The notes under the pieces: generated by a model | What the model saw: only the letters and a program-made list of their open reading frames with translations | Told to the model about the DNA's origin: nothing | Databases searched by the model: none | In this document: positions 44,421 through 53,625 of the stretch, piece by piece | Layout: each line of letters starts with the position of its first letter | Numbering within the stretch: position 1 is the first letter of the stretch | Program-made: the position numbers and the translations under genes | NCBI GenBank assembly: GCA_903861645.1 | Contig: CAIOVE010000007.1 | Location: forward strand, 1-64,000 | DNA length: 64,000 nucleotides | Direction: 5' to 3' | From: an uncultured Hyphomicrobiales bacterium | GTDB taxonomy: Bacteria > Pseudomonadota > Alphaproteobacteria > Rhizobiales > Beijerinckiaceae

Positions 44421-44743
44421 CAATCCACCCGTTCAACAAAGACGCGAATGCGTCCGCCGCAAGACAGGCCCACCCGCCAAGCGGTTTCATCGGCGACGCC
44501 AAACTCGAGCGTGCGCGCCTTGCCGTCGGCGATGACGTCCGTCGCCTCGCTGACGACCTCGCCCTCGACACAGCCGCCGGATACGGAGCCGAGAAAGTTG
44601 CCGTCCTCGTCGATCACGAGATGACTGCCGACGGGTCGCGGCGCGGAGCCCCAGGTTTCGACCACGGTGGCGATGGCCACGCCCTTGCCGGCGGCCTTCC
44701 AGTCCTGCGCCTTGATGAGAATATCGTCGTCGGAAGCGAGCAT
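44420..44743 (-). CDS. XdhC/CoxI N-terminal domain protein
   Basis: A 107-residue protein consisting only of the XdhC_CoxI domain: ILIKAQDWKAAGKGVAIATV, ETWGSAPRPVGSHLVI, GSVSGGCVEGEV and GLSCGGRIRVFVE with two conserved Cys. ATG 44743 follows AGGAGCTCGTC; the longer frame upstream is not family-like. First gene of a four-gene coupled cassette for molybdenum cofactor tailoring. Confidence 0.88.
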   Translation of the reverse strand: MLASDDDILIKAQDWKAAGKGVAIATVVETWGSAPRPVGSHLVIDEDGNFLGSVSGGCVEGEVVSEATDVIADGKARTLEFGVADETAWRVGLSCGGRIRVFVERVD

Positions 44744-44838
44744 GACGAGCTCCTGTGGAGGTTGTTCCCTCGGCCTTGCGGCATGTTCGTTCGTATATAG
44801 CGCTTCGGGGCGGTTGGCGCCAGTGCGCGGCGGCGCCA

Positions 44839-45660
44839 TCAGGCGACGGGCGCTTCCGCCGTTGTGCTTGAGCAGGCCAGCAAGAAGGGCAGGGCGACGC
44901 CAAGCGCCTGTTTCCACGTGGGCCAGTCGTGGGTTCCATCGCGCAGGCCGAAGCGGGCGCTCTGGCCCCGATCGCGCAGACAATCGTAAAGATGTCGCGC
45001 TTCCTCGGCGATGCCGAATTCATCCTGCGCGCCGCTCTCGATGTAAAAGCGCGGGAACTTGCCCCTGGCGATATAGTCGCCCATGAGACTGGGGTAGGCC
45101 TCGCGCCGCCATAGCGCCGGCTCGAATGTCAGCTCGCCGCTTGGCGCCGCCACGCAAAAGGGACGGCCCGACCAGGCGCTTGAGCCGGCGTGGGGCAGGT
45201 CGGCGTATATGGCCGGGCTCATCAAAGCGACGCCCGCGAACATTTCCGGGCGTTTCAGCGCCTGTCGCAGGCTGCCGTAGCCGCCCATGGAAATGCCGCC
45301 GATGAAACGACTAGCCGGGCTGTTTGCAACAGGTTCGGTGGCCTCGATGCGCGGGATGAATTCCGAAACGAGCGCCGTTTCCATGCGCGTGGTTTCATGG
45401 TCGAGGTACCACGAGGAGGCGCCGTCGGGCATGGCGATGACGACGGGGGGCATGTCGCCCGCCGCGATCAGCCGGTCGACCGTCTGTTGCAACGCGCCGG
45501 CGTCGATGAAGTCGTCGGGCGATCCGTAATTGCCATGCAGGAGATAAATGACCGGATATCGTTTCGTGTCGTCCGTTGGCGCGAGGACGATATAACGCCA
45601 GTCACGCCCGAGCGTCGTCGAGGCGAATGTCAGGCGTTTAATGACACTTGTCCCCGACAT
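44839..45660 (-). CDS. esterase-family alpha/beta hydrolase
   Basis: A 273-residue hydrolase of the esterase D/feruloyl esterase-like group (YPVIYLLHGNYGSPDDF, FIGGISMGGYGSLRQAL with nucleophile Ser, D in SGAQDEFG and H in DGTHDWPTW). No signal peptide, so cytoplasmic. Start ATG 45660. Substrate unknown; possibly S-formylglutathione-like or acyl esters, but the key family motifs of FghA are not complete. Confidence 0.83.
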   Translation of the reverse strand: MSGTSVIKRLTFASTTLGRDWRYIVLAPTDDTKRYPVIYLLHGNYGSPDDFIDAGALQQTVDRLIAAGDMPPVVIAMPDGASSWYLDHETTRMETALVSEFIPRIEATEPVANSPASRFIGGISMGGYGSLRQALKRPEMFAGVALMSPAIYADLPHAGSSAWSGRPFCVAAPSGELTFEPALWRREAYPSLMGDYIARGKFPRFYIESGAQDEFGIAEEARHLYDCLRDRGQSARFGLRDGTHDWPTWKQALGVALPFLLACSSTTAEAPVA

Positions 45661-45694
45661 GGCCGCTCGCCGCAAAAGCACAGACCGTTGCCTA

Positions 45695-46105
45695 TCAGAG
45701 TCGGTCCCAGAAAATATGGCTGTAGCCGCCATCGGCTTCCGGATCCGTGACGAAGGTCATGCGCTTGCCGTCGATGCGGGCGTGCCGGACGCGGGTTTTG
45801 CCGACCCAGCCGGGGAACAGGGCGACCTCGATATGATGCAGCACGTCGTCGCCGCGCAGTTCGAATGTTCCGAAATAGGCGACGCATCCGTCGGCGGCCT
45901 TCGCTTTTTCCTCGACGGTGAGTCTAGCGGGATCGCCGGTCGCGACGCCGCGCGGGTCGGTCGCAAGCACCATGACGTGGCCCTCGGGCGTGTAGAGCAG
46001 ATAGCCCGGCGCGTCCGCGCTCTTTTCGCTGGCGAGCGTTCCATCGGCCCTGAAATTCTTCTGGCCCGCGCCGCGCCACGTCCCCACGATGTCGCTCTTT
46101 TGCAC
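45695..46105 (-). CDS. lipocalin-like domain protein
   Basis: A 136-residue soluble beta-rich protein that matches the lipocalin-like (Lipocalin_5) group: DIVGTWRG near the N-terminus, PGYLLYTPEGHVMVL, YFGTFELRGDDVLHHIEVALFPGW. GTG start at 46105 with GGGAGGA upstream. These small domains are often associated with polyketide or small-molecule metabolism, but no specific ligand can be named. 34 bases upstream of the esterase gene on the same strand. Confidence 0.72.
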   Translation of the reverse strand: MQKSDIVGTWRGAGQKNFRADGTLASEKSADAPGYLLYTPEGHVMVLATDPRGVATGDPARLTVEEKAKAADGCVAYFGTFELRGDDVLHHIEVALFPGWVGKTRVRHARIDGKRMTFVTDPEADGGYSHIFWDRL

Positions 46106-46230
46106 GCAATTCCTCCCGGCAATGTTGGTCCTCGATGCGTAGCATAGCGCATTTGACGCGTCGCGCGATCGGTCGTTGCGCCGATGGCCGCGACCTGCCA
46201 TTCAGTCAAACAAAAGCGGGGAGAACGTCC

Positions 46231-47307
46231 ATGACCCTCATTTTGTCCAATGACGATGTCGGCAAGCTGCTGACGATGCCTGACTGCATGGACTGTCTGG
46301 AGGACGCCTATCGCGAACTCGCGCATGGCCGCGGAATCTCGCGCACGCGTTCCGACAGCGTCGCGCCGTCGGGGCGCGACGACGAAGCGTTGTATTCGCT
46401 GAAGTCGATGGATGGCGTGATTCCGAAACTCGGCGTTGGCGCGGTGCGCATCAACTCCGACATCATCACCTGGCCAAAAATCGGCAATTCCATGCGGCGC
46501 GTGAAATCGCCCGCCGCGCCGGGCGGTCGCTATACCGGCCTCGTCTTGTTGTTTTCCAGCGAGACGGGCGAGCCGCTCGCGATCATGCCCGATGGCGTCA
46601 TGCAGCGTATTCGCGTTGGCGCCGCGAACGGGCTCGGCGTCAAATACATGGCGCGCGCGGACGCGAAAACCGTGGGCATTCTGGGGTCTGGCTGGCAGGC
46701 GGGAACGCAACTCGCCGCGGCCTGCGTCGCGCGCGGCATAACCGCCATTCGCTGCCACAGTCCGACGCGCGAAAACCGCGAGAAGTTCTGCGCGGACATG
46801 ACGGCCGAGCTTGGCGTTGAGTGTATTCCCGTGGACTCGCCCGAGGCGGCCATCGCGGGCGCGGATATTGTCATGTGCGCCACCAACACAATCGATGCCG
46901 TGTTTTTCGAGCAATGGCTTGAACCGGGCGCGCACCTGACGTCGATCAAGCGACCGGAGATCGAGGAAAAGGCCGTCGCGCGGTGCGACCGCGTGGTCGT
47001 GCACACGCATGATGACAAGCCGATGCTGGTGGCGACGCGCGATCTCGACGTGCCCGAGCACGGCGGCGAACGCGGATGGGGACTCGCCGCCGGTATCGAT
47101 TTCGCCAGCCTGCCGACATTGCCGCAGCTGATCGCGGGTGAAATCGTCGGACGCGAAAGGCCCGACGAGATCACCTGTTTCCTCAATAATCTCGGTCTTG
47201 GCTATCAATTCGCTGCGGCGGGCGCGGTGGTCCATCGCAAGGCTCGCGAGCAGGGGCTCGGCCACGATCTGCCGACCGATTGGTTCACCGAGGACGTGCA
47301 TCCGTAG
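46231..47307 (+). CDS. ornithine cyclodeaminase/mu-crystallin family protein
   Basis: A 358-residue NAD-binding protein of the OCD/mu-crystallin family (VGILGSGWQAGTQLAAACVAR is the dinucleotide loop; KSMDGVIPKLGVGAVRINSD and MQRIRVGAANGLGVKYM are family segments). Members act as ornithine cyclodeaminase, alanine dehydrogenase or ketimine reductase; sequence alone does not choose. ATG 46231 follows GGGGAGAAC. Overlaps the convergent monooxygenase gene by 23 bases. Confidence 0.87.
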   Translation: MTLILSNDDVGKLLTMPDCMDCLEDAYRELAHGRGISRTRSDSVAPSGRDDEALYSLKSMDGVIPKLGVGAVRINSDIITWPKIGNSMRRVKSPAAPGGRYTGLVLLFSSETGEPLAIMPDGVMQRIRVGAANGLGVKYMARADAKTVGILGSGWQAGTQLAAACVARGITAIRCHSPTRENREKFCADMTAELGVECIPVDSPEAAIAGADIVMCATNTIDAVFFEQWLEPGAHLTSIKRPEIEEKAVARCDRVVVHTHDDKPMLVATRDLDVPEHGGERGWGLAAGIDFASLPTLPQLIAGEIVGRERPDEITCFLNNLGLGYQFAAAGAVVHRKAREQGLGHDLPTDWFTEDVHP

Positions 47308-48505
47308 CGGGATCGCCGTAGAGCCAATCCATTTTCGCCAGCATGCGCGCGGGGCTCATCTGGCCCATGACGAGGTCGCGCGCCACGGCCATGGGGCCGC
47401 TCATATGATAGATCGCGCCCTGCCGGCGCGATGTCATCACCACCGCCGCGGCGCGGGCGACCCGCGCCGACTGGTACGCGGCGAGCGCCGCGTCGATGTC
47501 AGCGCCATGTCGGACGAAGGCGTCGCCGAGCGCGCCCGCATCCTCGATGGCCTGCGCCGCGCCCTGCGCCAGAAACGGCAACATCGGGTGAGCGGCGTCG
47601 CCGAGCAACGCGACGCGTGGGATCGTCCAGCGACGGGCGGGCGACCGGTCGAACAGCGGCCAGCGTCGCCAGTCACTGGCGCTGGCGATCAGGCCCCGCG
47701 CGTCGGCGTGCCAACGGGCGAAGCTGGGCGCCATGGCGGCGCCGGCGCCGGCGATATTCCAGAGGTCGGGCGCGTCGTTGGCGCGCCAGTCGCCTTCCGT
47801 GATCGCGACGATATTGATCAACTCGCCTTGCCGAACGGGATAATGGACAAGATGCGCCCTCGCGCCGAGCCAAAGCCCGGTTTCGAGCTTTCGGGCGAAC
47901 AGCGGCGCGTCGCCGGTCGGCACGAGCGCCCGCCAGGCCACGCGGCCCGACCACGCCGGCTGGTCGGAGAGGCCTAGGCCGATGCGTTCGCGCAGGTGGG
48001 AGCGCAAGCCGTCCGCGCCGATCAGCGCGTCGGCCTCGACGCGCATGTTTTCATTGCCGCGTCGGGCGCCGATCTCGACGCCGCCGTTGGCCACGGCGAA
48101 GCCCATCACCGTGGCGCCGGTCAGCAACGTGATGGCCGGCTCGGCGGCGCAGGCCTCGACCAGCGCGCGCAGCAGATCGGCGCGGTGGATGACGATATAG
48201 GGCGTGCCCCAGCGCAATTCGGCGATGGGGCCGAGCGGCAGGCGGGCGAGATCGCGGCCATCGCGCGCGCGGCGGATGCGCAACTGCTCGGGTGCCAGGC
48301 CCAGCCGCAGAACGGGGTCGAGAACGCCGAGCGCGCGCAGCCGCGACGTGGCGTTGGAGGCGAGTTGCAGGCCGGCGCCAACCTCCTCGAAGGCGGGCGC
48401 GCGCTCGAACAGCGTCACCCGCAGACCAGCGCGCGCCAGCGCCAGCGCGGCGGTCAGTCCGCCAACGCCACCGCCGGCGATTGCCGCGTGAAGGGGTTCA
48501 GCCAA
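47285..48505 (-). CDS. FAD-dependent aromatic monooxygenase
   Basis: A 406-residue single-component flavin hydroxylase: GGGVGGLTAALALARAG at the N-terminus, DGLRSHLRERIG in the middle and VALLGDAAHPMLPFLAQGAAQAIEDA for FAD ribityl binding. It resembles salicylate or 6-hydroxynicotinate-type hydroxylases. TTG start at 48505, because the FAD loop begins only nine residues in and no in-frame ATG fits. Encoded next to a second flavin hydroxylase three genes away. Confidence 0.85.
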   Translation of the reverse strand: MAEPLHAAIAGGGVGGLTAALALARAGLRVTLFERAPAFEEVGAGLQLASNATSRLRALGVLDPVLRLGLAPEQLRIRRARDGRDLARLPLGPIAELRWGTPYIVIHRADLLRALVEACAAEPAITLLTGATVMGFAVANGGVEIGARRGNENMRVEADALIGADGLRSHLRERIGLGLSDQPAWSGRVAWRALVPTGDAPLFARKLETGLWLGARAHLVHYPVRQGELINIVAITEGDWRANDAPDLWNIAGAGAAMAPSFARWHADARGLIASASDWRRWPLFDRSPARRWTIPRVALLGDAAHPMLPFLAQGAAQAIEDAGALGDAFVRHGADIDAALAAYQSARVARAAAVVMTSRRQGAIYHMSGPMAVARDLVMGQMSPARMLAKMDWLYGDPATDARPR

Positions 48506-48538
48506 GGCAGCGGACCCGCCGTGCGAGGAACGGTGCGA

Positions 48539-48784
48539 TCAGGCCGCCTGGGGCGACCACTCGCAGGCGGCGGGATCGGCGTGGCCATGCAGGCTGGCGT
48601 CGAACGTGTAGAGAGTCGAGCAATAGGGGCAGATGGCTTCCGGCGCGTCGCCCATGTCGATGAAAATATGCGGATGATCGAAGGGCGGCAGGGCCCCGAT
48701 GCACATGAATTCCTTCGCCCCCACGCGCACGGCGCGCACGCCGGGCTGGTTGTGGTAATGCGGCGTCGAATGGTCAGCGGACAT
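48539..48784 (-). CDS. zf-CHCC zinc-finger protein (NDUFS6-like)
   Basis: An 81-residue protein with the zf-CHCC pattern: C of FMCIGALPPFDHPHIFIDMG followed by EAICPYCSTLYTF. It is the bacterial counterpart of the zinc-binding NDUFS6 domain of complex I; the family also includes small free-standing proteins of unknown role. ATG 48784. Confidence 0.82.
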   Translation of the reverse strand: MSADHSTPHYHNQPGVRAVRVGAKEFMCIGALPPFDHPHIFIDMGDAPEAICPYCSTLYTFDASLHGHADPAACEWSPQAA

Positions 48785-48861
48785 GATCGATCCCCGAAAG
48801 CCTGTCGGGGCGTTCATAGGCCAGCGCCGGCGGTTTGAACAGAGGCCGCGACGCCGCGGGA

Positions 48862-49620
48862 TCAGGGCGTCGTCATGCCTTGCGCCACGAAGATATCGCG
48901 CGCCGCCGGCGAGCGGAGATAGGCGATCAACGCCTTGCCGGCCTCGGCGCCCGCCGCGCCCGCGCCTTGCGCGCCGGCGAAGGCGTTGAACGTCGCGGGA
49001 TCATCGGGTTTCAGCGGCACGGCGCGAACGCCCTTGACGGGCACGATTTCGCTGAGCAGGCCGACGCCGACCTCCGCCGTTCCCTTGGCGACCAGGCTCG
49101 CGCCCTCGCCGGGCTGGACATAGGTCGTGCGCGCCTTGAGTTCGTCGGCGATGCCGAGCCGGGCGATCAGCTTGGCGAAATACACCGCGCTGAAACCGCC
49201 GAGCGCCGGATCGCTGTAGGAAATCGATTTAGCCCCGAGCAGGAAGGCCTTCAGCTTGTCGTCGGAGGACACGTCGGGGGTCGACGCGCCCGCCGGCAGG
49301 GCGAGGCCGCAGCCCGCCATGGCGATGTCGACGCGGGGTCCACTGGCCTTGCCTTGCTTGATGGCGTCGTCGATCTGCGCCGGCGACAGCACGGCGACAT
49401 CGAAGGTTTCGCCGCCATCGATTTTGGCCTTCAGGGCCGCGGCCGAACCGAACACGACGTTGACCTTCACGCCGCTGGATTTTTCAAAGGCTGGGACGAG
49501 CGTTTCCATCACGCCGCGCACGCCGACGGAGCTGATCAACTTGATTTCGGCGGCGTTCGCCAAGGGGCCGCCAAGCGCGAGCAACATGCCCGCCGCGATT
49601 CCCGCGATTAACCTGCCCAT
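48862..49620 (-). CDS. ModA-like extracellular substrate-binding protein
   Basis: A 252-residue exported protein with a signal peptide (MGRLIAGIAAGMLLALGG, cleaved after ANA). The mature part follows the molybdate-binding ModA fold (AEIKLISSVGVRGVMETLVPAFEKSSGVKV, FGSAAALKAKIDGGETFDVAVLS). ModA-like proteins bind molybdate or other oxyanions, and some bind organic acids. No modB or modC is near. In a window with molybdenum enzymes a molybdate role is attractive but unproven. Confidence 0.8.
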   Translation of the reverse strand: MGRLIAGIAAGMLLALGGPLANAAEIKLISSVGVRGVMETLVPAFEKSSGVKVNVVFGSAAALKAKIDGGETFDVAVLSPAQIDDAIKQGKASGPRVDIAMAGCGLALPAGASTPDVSSDDKLKAFLLGAKSISYSDPALGGFSAVYFAKLIARLGIADELKARTTYVQPGEGASLVAKGTAEVGVGLLSEIVPVKGVRAVPLKPDDPATFNAFAGAQGAGAAGAEAGKALIAYLRSPAARDIFVAQGMTTP

Positions 49621-49694
49621 GTCGCGCCTCCCCCGGATGATTTCGCGAAATCTCATCCGGCGGAGCGCGCCTTGTCAACCAGCCGAGCGGCCGC

Positions 49695-50885
49695 TCAAAG
49701 CGACTCGGGCAATTTCACGCCGTCGTAAATCCACGCGACGCAATCGTACATGTCCTTCGGAGTCTTGCGCGACTCGATGTCGTTCCGCACGTCGCGCGCG
49801 ACGCCGCCGACATGATAGAATTGCCAGAGCGAACGGGATTCCAGCACGATGCGGGCGGTGCGCAGCACGCGCTCCTTTTCGTAGCGCTGGAAAGCCGCGG
49901 CGAAATCGCCCTTCGACAATTCGATGCAGCGCGCCAGCACGACTGAGTCCTCGATCGCCATGCAGGCGCCTTGCGCGAAGGATTGCAATGTCGCGTGTGC
50001 GGCGTCGCCGAGCAGCGTGACGCGGCCATGGCTCCAGTGGCGAATGGGTTCGCGGTCGGCGATGACCCAGCGTCGCTTGAGGTCCATCATGCGAAGCATG
50101 TCGTGCATGATGGGATGCGCGTTGGCGTAGGTTTTCATCAGGACGGAGCGATAGGTGTCCTCGTCGGCGCGCTCGTAGATGTTCTCCGTGCGGAACACCG
50201 CGACGATGTTGAAGAGGCTTTCCTGGCGCAGCGGATACTGCACGATGTGGAAGCCGTCGCCGGCCCACAGGATGACTTCCTTGCGGCGCACGCGCTCTGG
50301 CGCCTTGTCCATCGGCACGATCGTGCGATGGGCGACATAGCCGATCGGCACGGGCTTTTCCTCGCCGACGAACTGACGGCGAACCGCCGAGCCGAGGCCA
50401 TCGGAGCCAATCAGCGCGAGGCCCTCGATGACGCGGCCATCGGTCGTGGTCATCCTGACGTGGTCGCCGAGATCCTCGACGCGCGCGAAGGCGGTCGAGG
50501 TCATGATCTCGATGTTTGGCAGTTTCTTGCAGGCGTCGAGCAGGCAGCGGTGCAGGTCGACGCGATGGATCGCCACGTAGGGGTCGTGAAAGCGTTCGAC
50601 GAAGCCCGCGCCCGTCGGCATTTCCGAAATGGTTTCGGCCGTCTGGGCGTCGAGCATCATCACGTTGGGCGGGAAGTGGGAATTGGCGAGAACCTCCTTC
50701 TCGATCCCCAGTTCCCGGAACATCGGAAACACGTTGGGGCCGAGCTGGATGCCGTAGCCGATGACGCCGAGTTCCGACGCCTCCTCGATCAGACGGACGG
50801 CGAAGCCCTTGCGGGCGAGGCCCAGCGCGGCGGCGGCGCCGCCAAGACCGGCGCCGACAACGAGAATCGGAAGTTCCCTGGACAC
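49695..50885 (-). CDS. FAD monooxygenase, 3-hydroxybenzoate 6-hydroxylase-like
   Basis: A 396-residue flavin hydroxylase (LVVGAGLGGAAAALGLARKG, IGSDGLGSAVRRQ, VTLLGDAAHATLQSFAQGACMAIED). Its overall sequence is closer to 3-hydroxybenzoate 6-hydroxylases (for example XlnD/NagX type) than to the other flavin enzyme of the window. Such enzymes make gentisate from 3-hydroxybenzoate. GTG start at 50885. No gentisate dioxygenase gene is seen in the window. Confidence 0.83.
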   Translation of the reverse strand: MSRELPILVVGAGLGGAAAALGLARKGFAVRLIEEASELGVIGYGIQLGPNVFPMFRELGIEKEVLANSHFPPNVMMLDAQTAETISEMPTGAGFVERFHDPYVAIHRVDLHRCLLDACKKLPNIEIMTSTAFARVEDLGDHVRMTTTDGRVIEGLALIGSDGLGSAVRRQFVGEEKPVPIGYVAHRTIVPMDKAPERVRRKEVILWAGDGFHIVQYPLRQESLFNIVAVFRTENIYERADEDTYRSVLMKTYANAHPIMHDMLRMMDLKRRWVIADREPIRHWSHGRVTLLGDAAHATLQSFAQGACMAIEDSVVLARCIELSKGDFAAAFQRYEKERVLRTARIVLESRSLWQFYHVGGVARDVRNDIESRKTPKDMYDCVAWIYDGVKLPESL

Positions 50886-50915
50886 GTTATGCTCCCCGTA
50901 TTTGTTTTCAGGCGT

Positions 50916-51704
50916 TCAATGAACCATCTGGCTTAGCCGCGTCGCGAAATAGGCGATGGTGCGGGCGTAGACATCGGATTTGTTCCATTCCTTGATGACG
51001 GCGAAATTCGGCTGGCCCGGCTCCCAGCCAGCGCCTTTCGACCAGCCGTAGCCGCGCAGGTAATTGGCGGTCGCCGACAGGGCGTTCTGCGAGGAATGGA
51101 TCAGGTCGCGCCCGCCGCCAAACTTGAGATAGGACGAGGGCATGAACTGGGTCTGGCCGATCTCGCCCGCCCAGGCGCCGCGCATCGCGGCGGGCGTCAT
51201 GTAGCCGGCGTCGACGATCTTCAGCGCGTCAAAGAGTTCGGCGCGGAAGCGATCGGTGCGGCGGCAATCGTAGGCAAGCGTGACCAGCGAGCGGATCGTG
51301 CCGAATTCGCCGTTCACCGCGCCAAAGCTGGTTTCCAGCCCCCATATCGCCACGAGCACCGGGCCCTGAACGCCGGTCTGGCTCTCCAGACTGTCGAAGA
51401 AGGAGCCCATGGCGCGCAGCTTGTTCGCGCCCGCGTTGAGCAGGGGCGCCACGCGATGCGGGCCGAACTGTTCGAAGGTCTGGCGGAAGACGCCCTGTCC
51501 GCGGTCTTTACGAATGACCGCCGGGTCGGGCGTCATGCCTTCGAGCGCGGCGAGACCGCGCGCGCCGATGCCGCGGCCGGCGGCTTCCTGTTTGGCTTGC
51601 GCGAGCCAGGCGCCGAAATCGCCGCCGCAGCTCGCGGCCATGGCGGAAAGGGGCGAGGTCGCGAGGGCAATGGCAAGGGCTAGGGAACCGAAGGTAAGCC
51701 GCAT
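50916..51704 (-). CDS. MltB-type lytic murein transglycosylase
   Basis: A 262-residue exported protein (signal peptide MRLTFGSLALAIALATSPLSA). The catalytic glutamate lies in IWGLETSFGAV and family segments GEIGQTQFMPSSYLKFG and NALSATANYLRGYGW are present. It cleaves peptidoglycan with formation of 1,6-anhydro-muramic acid. The mature N-terminus has ASCGG, not a lipobox, so it is likely soluble in the periplasm, unlike E. coli MltB. A peptidoglycan-binding domain is absent. Confidence 0.9.
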   Translation of the reverse strand: MRLTFGSLALAIALATSPLSAMAASCGGDFGAWLAQAKQEAAGRGIGARGLAALEGMTPDPAVIRKDRGQGVFRQTFEQFGPHRVAPLLNAGANKLRAMGSFFDSLESQTGVQGPVLVAIWGLETSFGAVNGEFGTIRSLVTLAYDCRRTDRFRAELFDALKIVDAGYMTPAAMRGAWAGEIGQTQFMPSSYLKFGGGRDLIHSSQNALSATANYLRGYGWSKGAGWEPGQPNFAVIKEWNKSDVYARTIAYFATRLSQMVH

Positions 51705-51889
51705 GGATCGTCGTCTCCTGGATCGGTCCGCGAATCGCAGACTAGGGTTGGGAATCAATACGCGCAACGCGACAAGTTAACCTATGCGACTGTAACGCAT
51801 GGCGCTTACGAAAGTGTTCGACGGGCCGTTTGGCGCGGCCCCATCGCCGTTCTATAAGCCCGCGAACAATCGCCGGAACGAGACCGCCC

Positions 51890-52657
51890 ATGAACTCCTT
51901 CACCCACGATGGCGTGCGCATCGCCTATGTCGACATGGCGCCCACGACGGATGACGTCGGCGAGCCCATCCTGCTGATCCATGGTTTCGCGTCAAATCAC
52001 GCCGTCAACTGGATGAACACGCTTTGGGGCAAGACCCTGACGCACGCGGGTCGTCGGGTGATCGCGCTCGACAATCGCGGTCACGGGCAGAGCGACAAGC
52101 CGCACGACCCCGAAAGCTACGCCTTGCCCGTGCTGGCCGAGGACGCGCGGGCGCTGCTCGATCATCTGGGCGTTCAGCGTTGCGACGTCATGGGCTATTC
52201 CATGGGGGCGCGGATCACGGCCTTTCTGGCGCTCGCCCATCCGGCGCGCGTGCGGTCGGCCATTCTGGGCGGCCTCGGGCAGCATCTCGTGTCGGCGTCG
52301 AGCCTGCCGCTTGGCATCGCCGACGCCATGGACGCGCCGGCCCTCGAAAGCCTGACGGACCCGACGCAGCGCATGTTCCGGGCCTTCGCCGACGCCAATG
52401 GCAACGACCGGCGGGCGCTGGCCGCCTGCATCCGCGGCGCGCGCCAGATGATGAGCGCGGCGGACTTCGGCCGCATCGCGTGTCCGTTGCTGGTGGCGAT
52501 TGGCACCAAGGACGCCATCGCCGGCGACCCGCATGCGCTGGCGGCGCTCAATCCCCGGGCGCAAGCCCTTGATATTCCCGGCCGTGATCACAATCTGGCG
52601 GTGGGCGACAGGGTGTTCAAGCAAGGCGCGCTCGACTTCCTGACCGCCCGGCCCTGA
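51890..52657 (+). CDS. alpha/beta fold hydrolase
   Basis: A 255-residue hydrolase with the HGFASNH oxyanion region, nucleophile elbow GYSMGARI, acid in GTKDAIAGD and His in GRDHNLAVG. Generic family; substrate unknown. ATG at 51890 chosen because the upstream frame from 51830 is Arg-rich and unlike the family. Confidence 0.85.
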   Translation: MNSFTHDGVRIAYVDMAPTTDDVGEPILLIHGFASNHAVNWMNTLWGKTLTHAGRRVIALDNRGHGQSDKPHDPESYALPVLAEDARALLDHLGVQRCDVMGYSMGARITAFLALAHPARVRSAILGGLGQHLVSASSLPLGIADAMDAPALESLTDPTQRMFRAFADANGNDRRALAACIRGARQMMSAADFGRIACPLLVAIGTKDAIAGDPHALAALNPRAQALDIPGRDHNLAVGDRVFKQGALDFLTARP

Positions 52658-52716
52658 GGGCCATCGTCCCGTCGGCTGTTTTGTGGTAGTTTGTTCTGGT
52701 CGTTCGGGAGTTTCGC

Positions 52717-53544
52717 ATGGCGTCTCATCATTCCGCCCGCGTGATCGGGTTTGGCAAGACCGATCCGGTCTTCGCGCGCATCCGTGTCGAGGCGGAGGAA
52801 TCCGTTCGCCGCGAGCCGGAACTCGCGGGCTTCGTCATGACGACGGTGCTCAACCACGACACGCTCGAAAGCGCCGTGGTTCATCGCATCGCCAACCGCC
52901 TCGATCATCAGGACGTGCCCGGCGATCTCATCCGGCACGCCTTTCTCGAAGCCCTGTCGCGCGACGCCGCCATGGGCGAGGCCATCCGCGCGGACCTGAC
53001 GGCGGTGGTCGACCGCGATCCCGCCTGCATGCGATTCATCGAGCCCTTGCTCTATTTCAAGGGGTTTCACGCGCTCCAGACCCATCGGCTCGCCCACGCG
53101 CTGTGGAAGGCGGGCCGCACCGACTTCGCGCTTTGGCTGCAAAGCCGCTCGTCCGAGGTGTTCCAGACCGACATCAACCCGCAAGCGCGTCTCGGCAAGG
53201 GCATTTTCCTTGATCACGCGACCGGTCTGGTCGTGGGCGCGACCGCCGTCATCGAGGACGATGTTTCCATTCTTCATGGCGTGACGCTGGGCGGCACCGG
53301 CAAGGAGCGCGGCGACCGCCACCCCAAGATCCGCCACGGCGTGCTGATCGGCGCCGGCGCCAAGATCATCGGCAATATCGAGGTCGGCCATTGCGCGCGC
53401 ATTGCCGCGGGCTCGGTCGTTCTCAGCGACGTGCCGCACAACAAGACGGTGGCTGGCGTGCCGGCCCGCGTGGTTGGCGAGGCTGGCTGCGCCGAGCCCG
53501 CGCATTCGATGGATCAAATCCTGGCGAAAAAAATCGAGCCATAG
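52717..53544 (+). CDS. cysE: serine O-acetyltransferase
   Basis: A 275-residue CysE: N-terminal helical domain with SVRREPELAGFVMTTVLNH and the left-handed beta-helix with HGVTLGGTGKERGDRHPKI and the catalytic His of FLDHATGLVVG. It makes O-acetylserine for cysteine synthesis. The C-terminal tail (SMDQILAKKIEP) is the part that would dock to cysteine synthase. TTCGGGAG stands before the ATG. Confidence 0.95.
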   Translation: MASHHSARVIGFGKTDPVFARIRVEAEESVRREPELAGFVMTTVLNHDTLESAVVHRIANRLDHQDVPGDLIRHAFLEALSRDAAMGEAIRADLTAVVDRDPACMRFIEPLLYFKGFHALQTHRLAHALWKAGRTDFALWLQSRSSEVFQTDINPQARLGKGIFLDHATGLVVGATAVIEDDVSILHGVTLGGTGKERGDRHPKIRHGVLIGAGAKIIGNIEVGHCARIAAGSVVLSDVPHNKTVAGVPARVVGEAGCAEPAHSMDQILAKKIEP

Positions 53545-53625
53545 GCGCGCTGGCCCTCGCCTTGCGGGGGCGGCGCTTTTCCCGTATCCAGCGGGCTTCT
53601 CACGCAATTGATCGGGACGCCGGGC

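Noticed and set aside
45757-47301. A long minus-strand frame opposite the ornithine cyclodeaminase family gene.
   Set aside because: Arg/His-rich shadow; the plus-strand gene has full family motifs and ribosome site.
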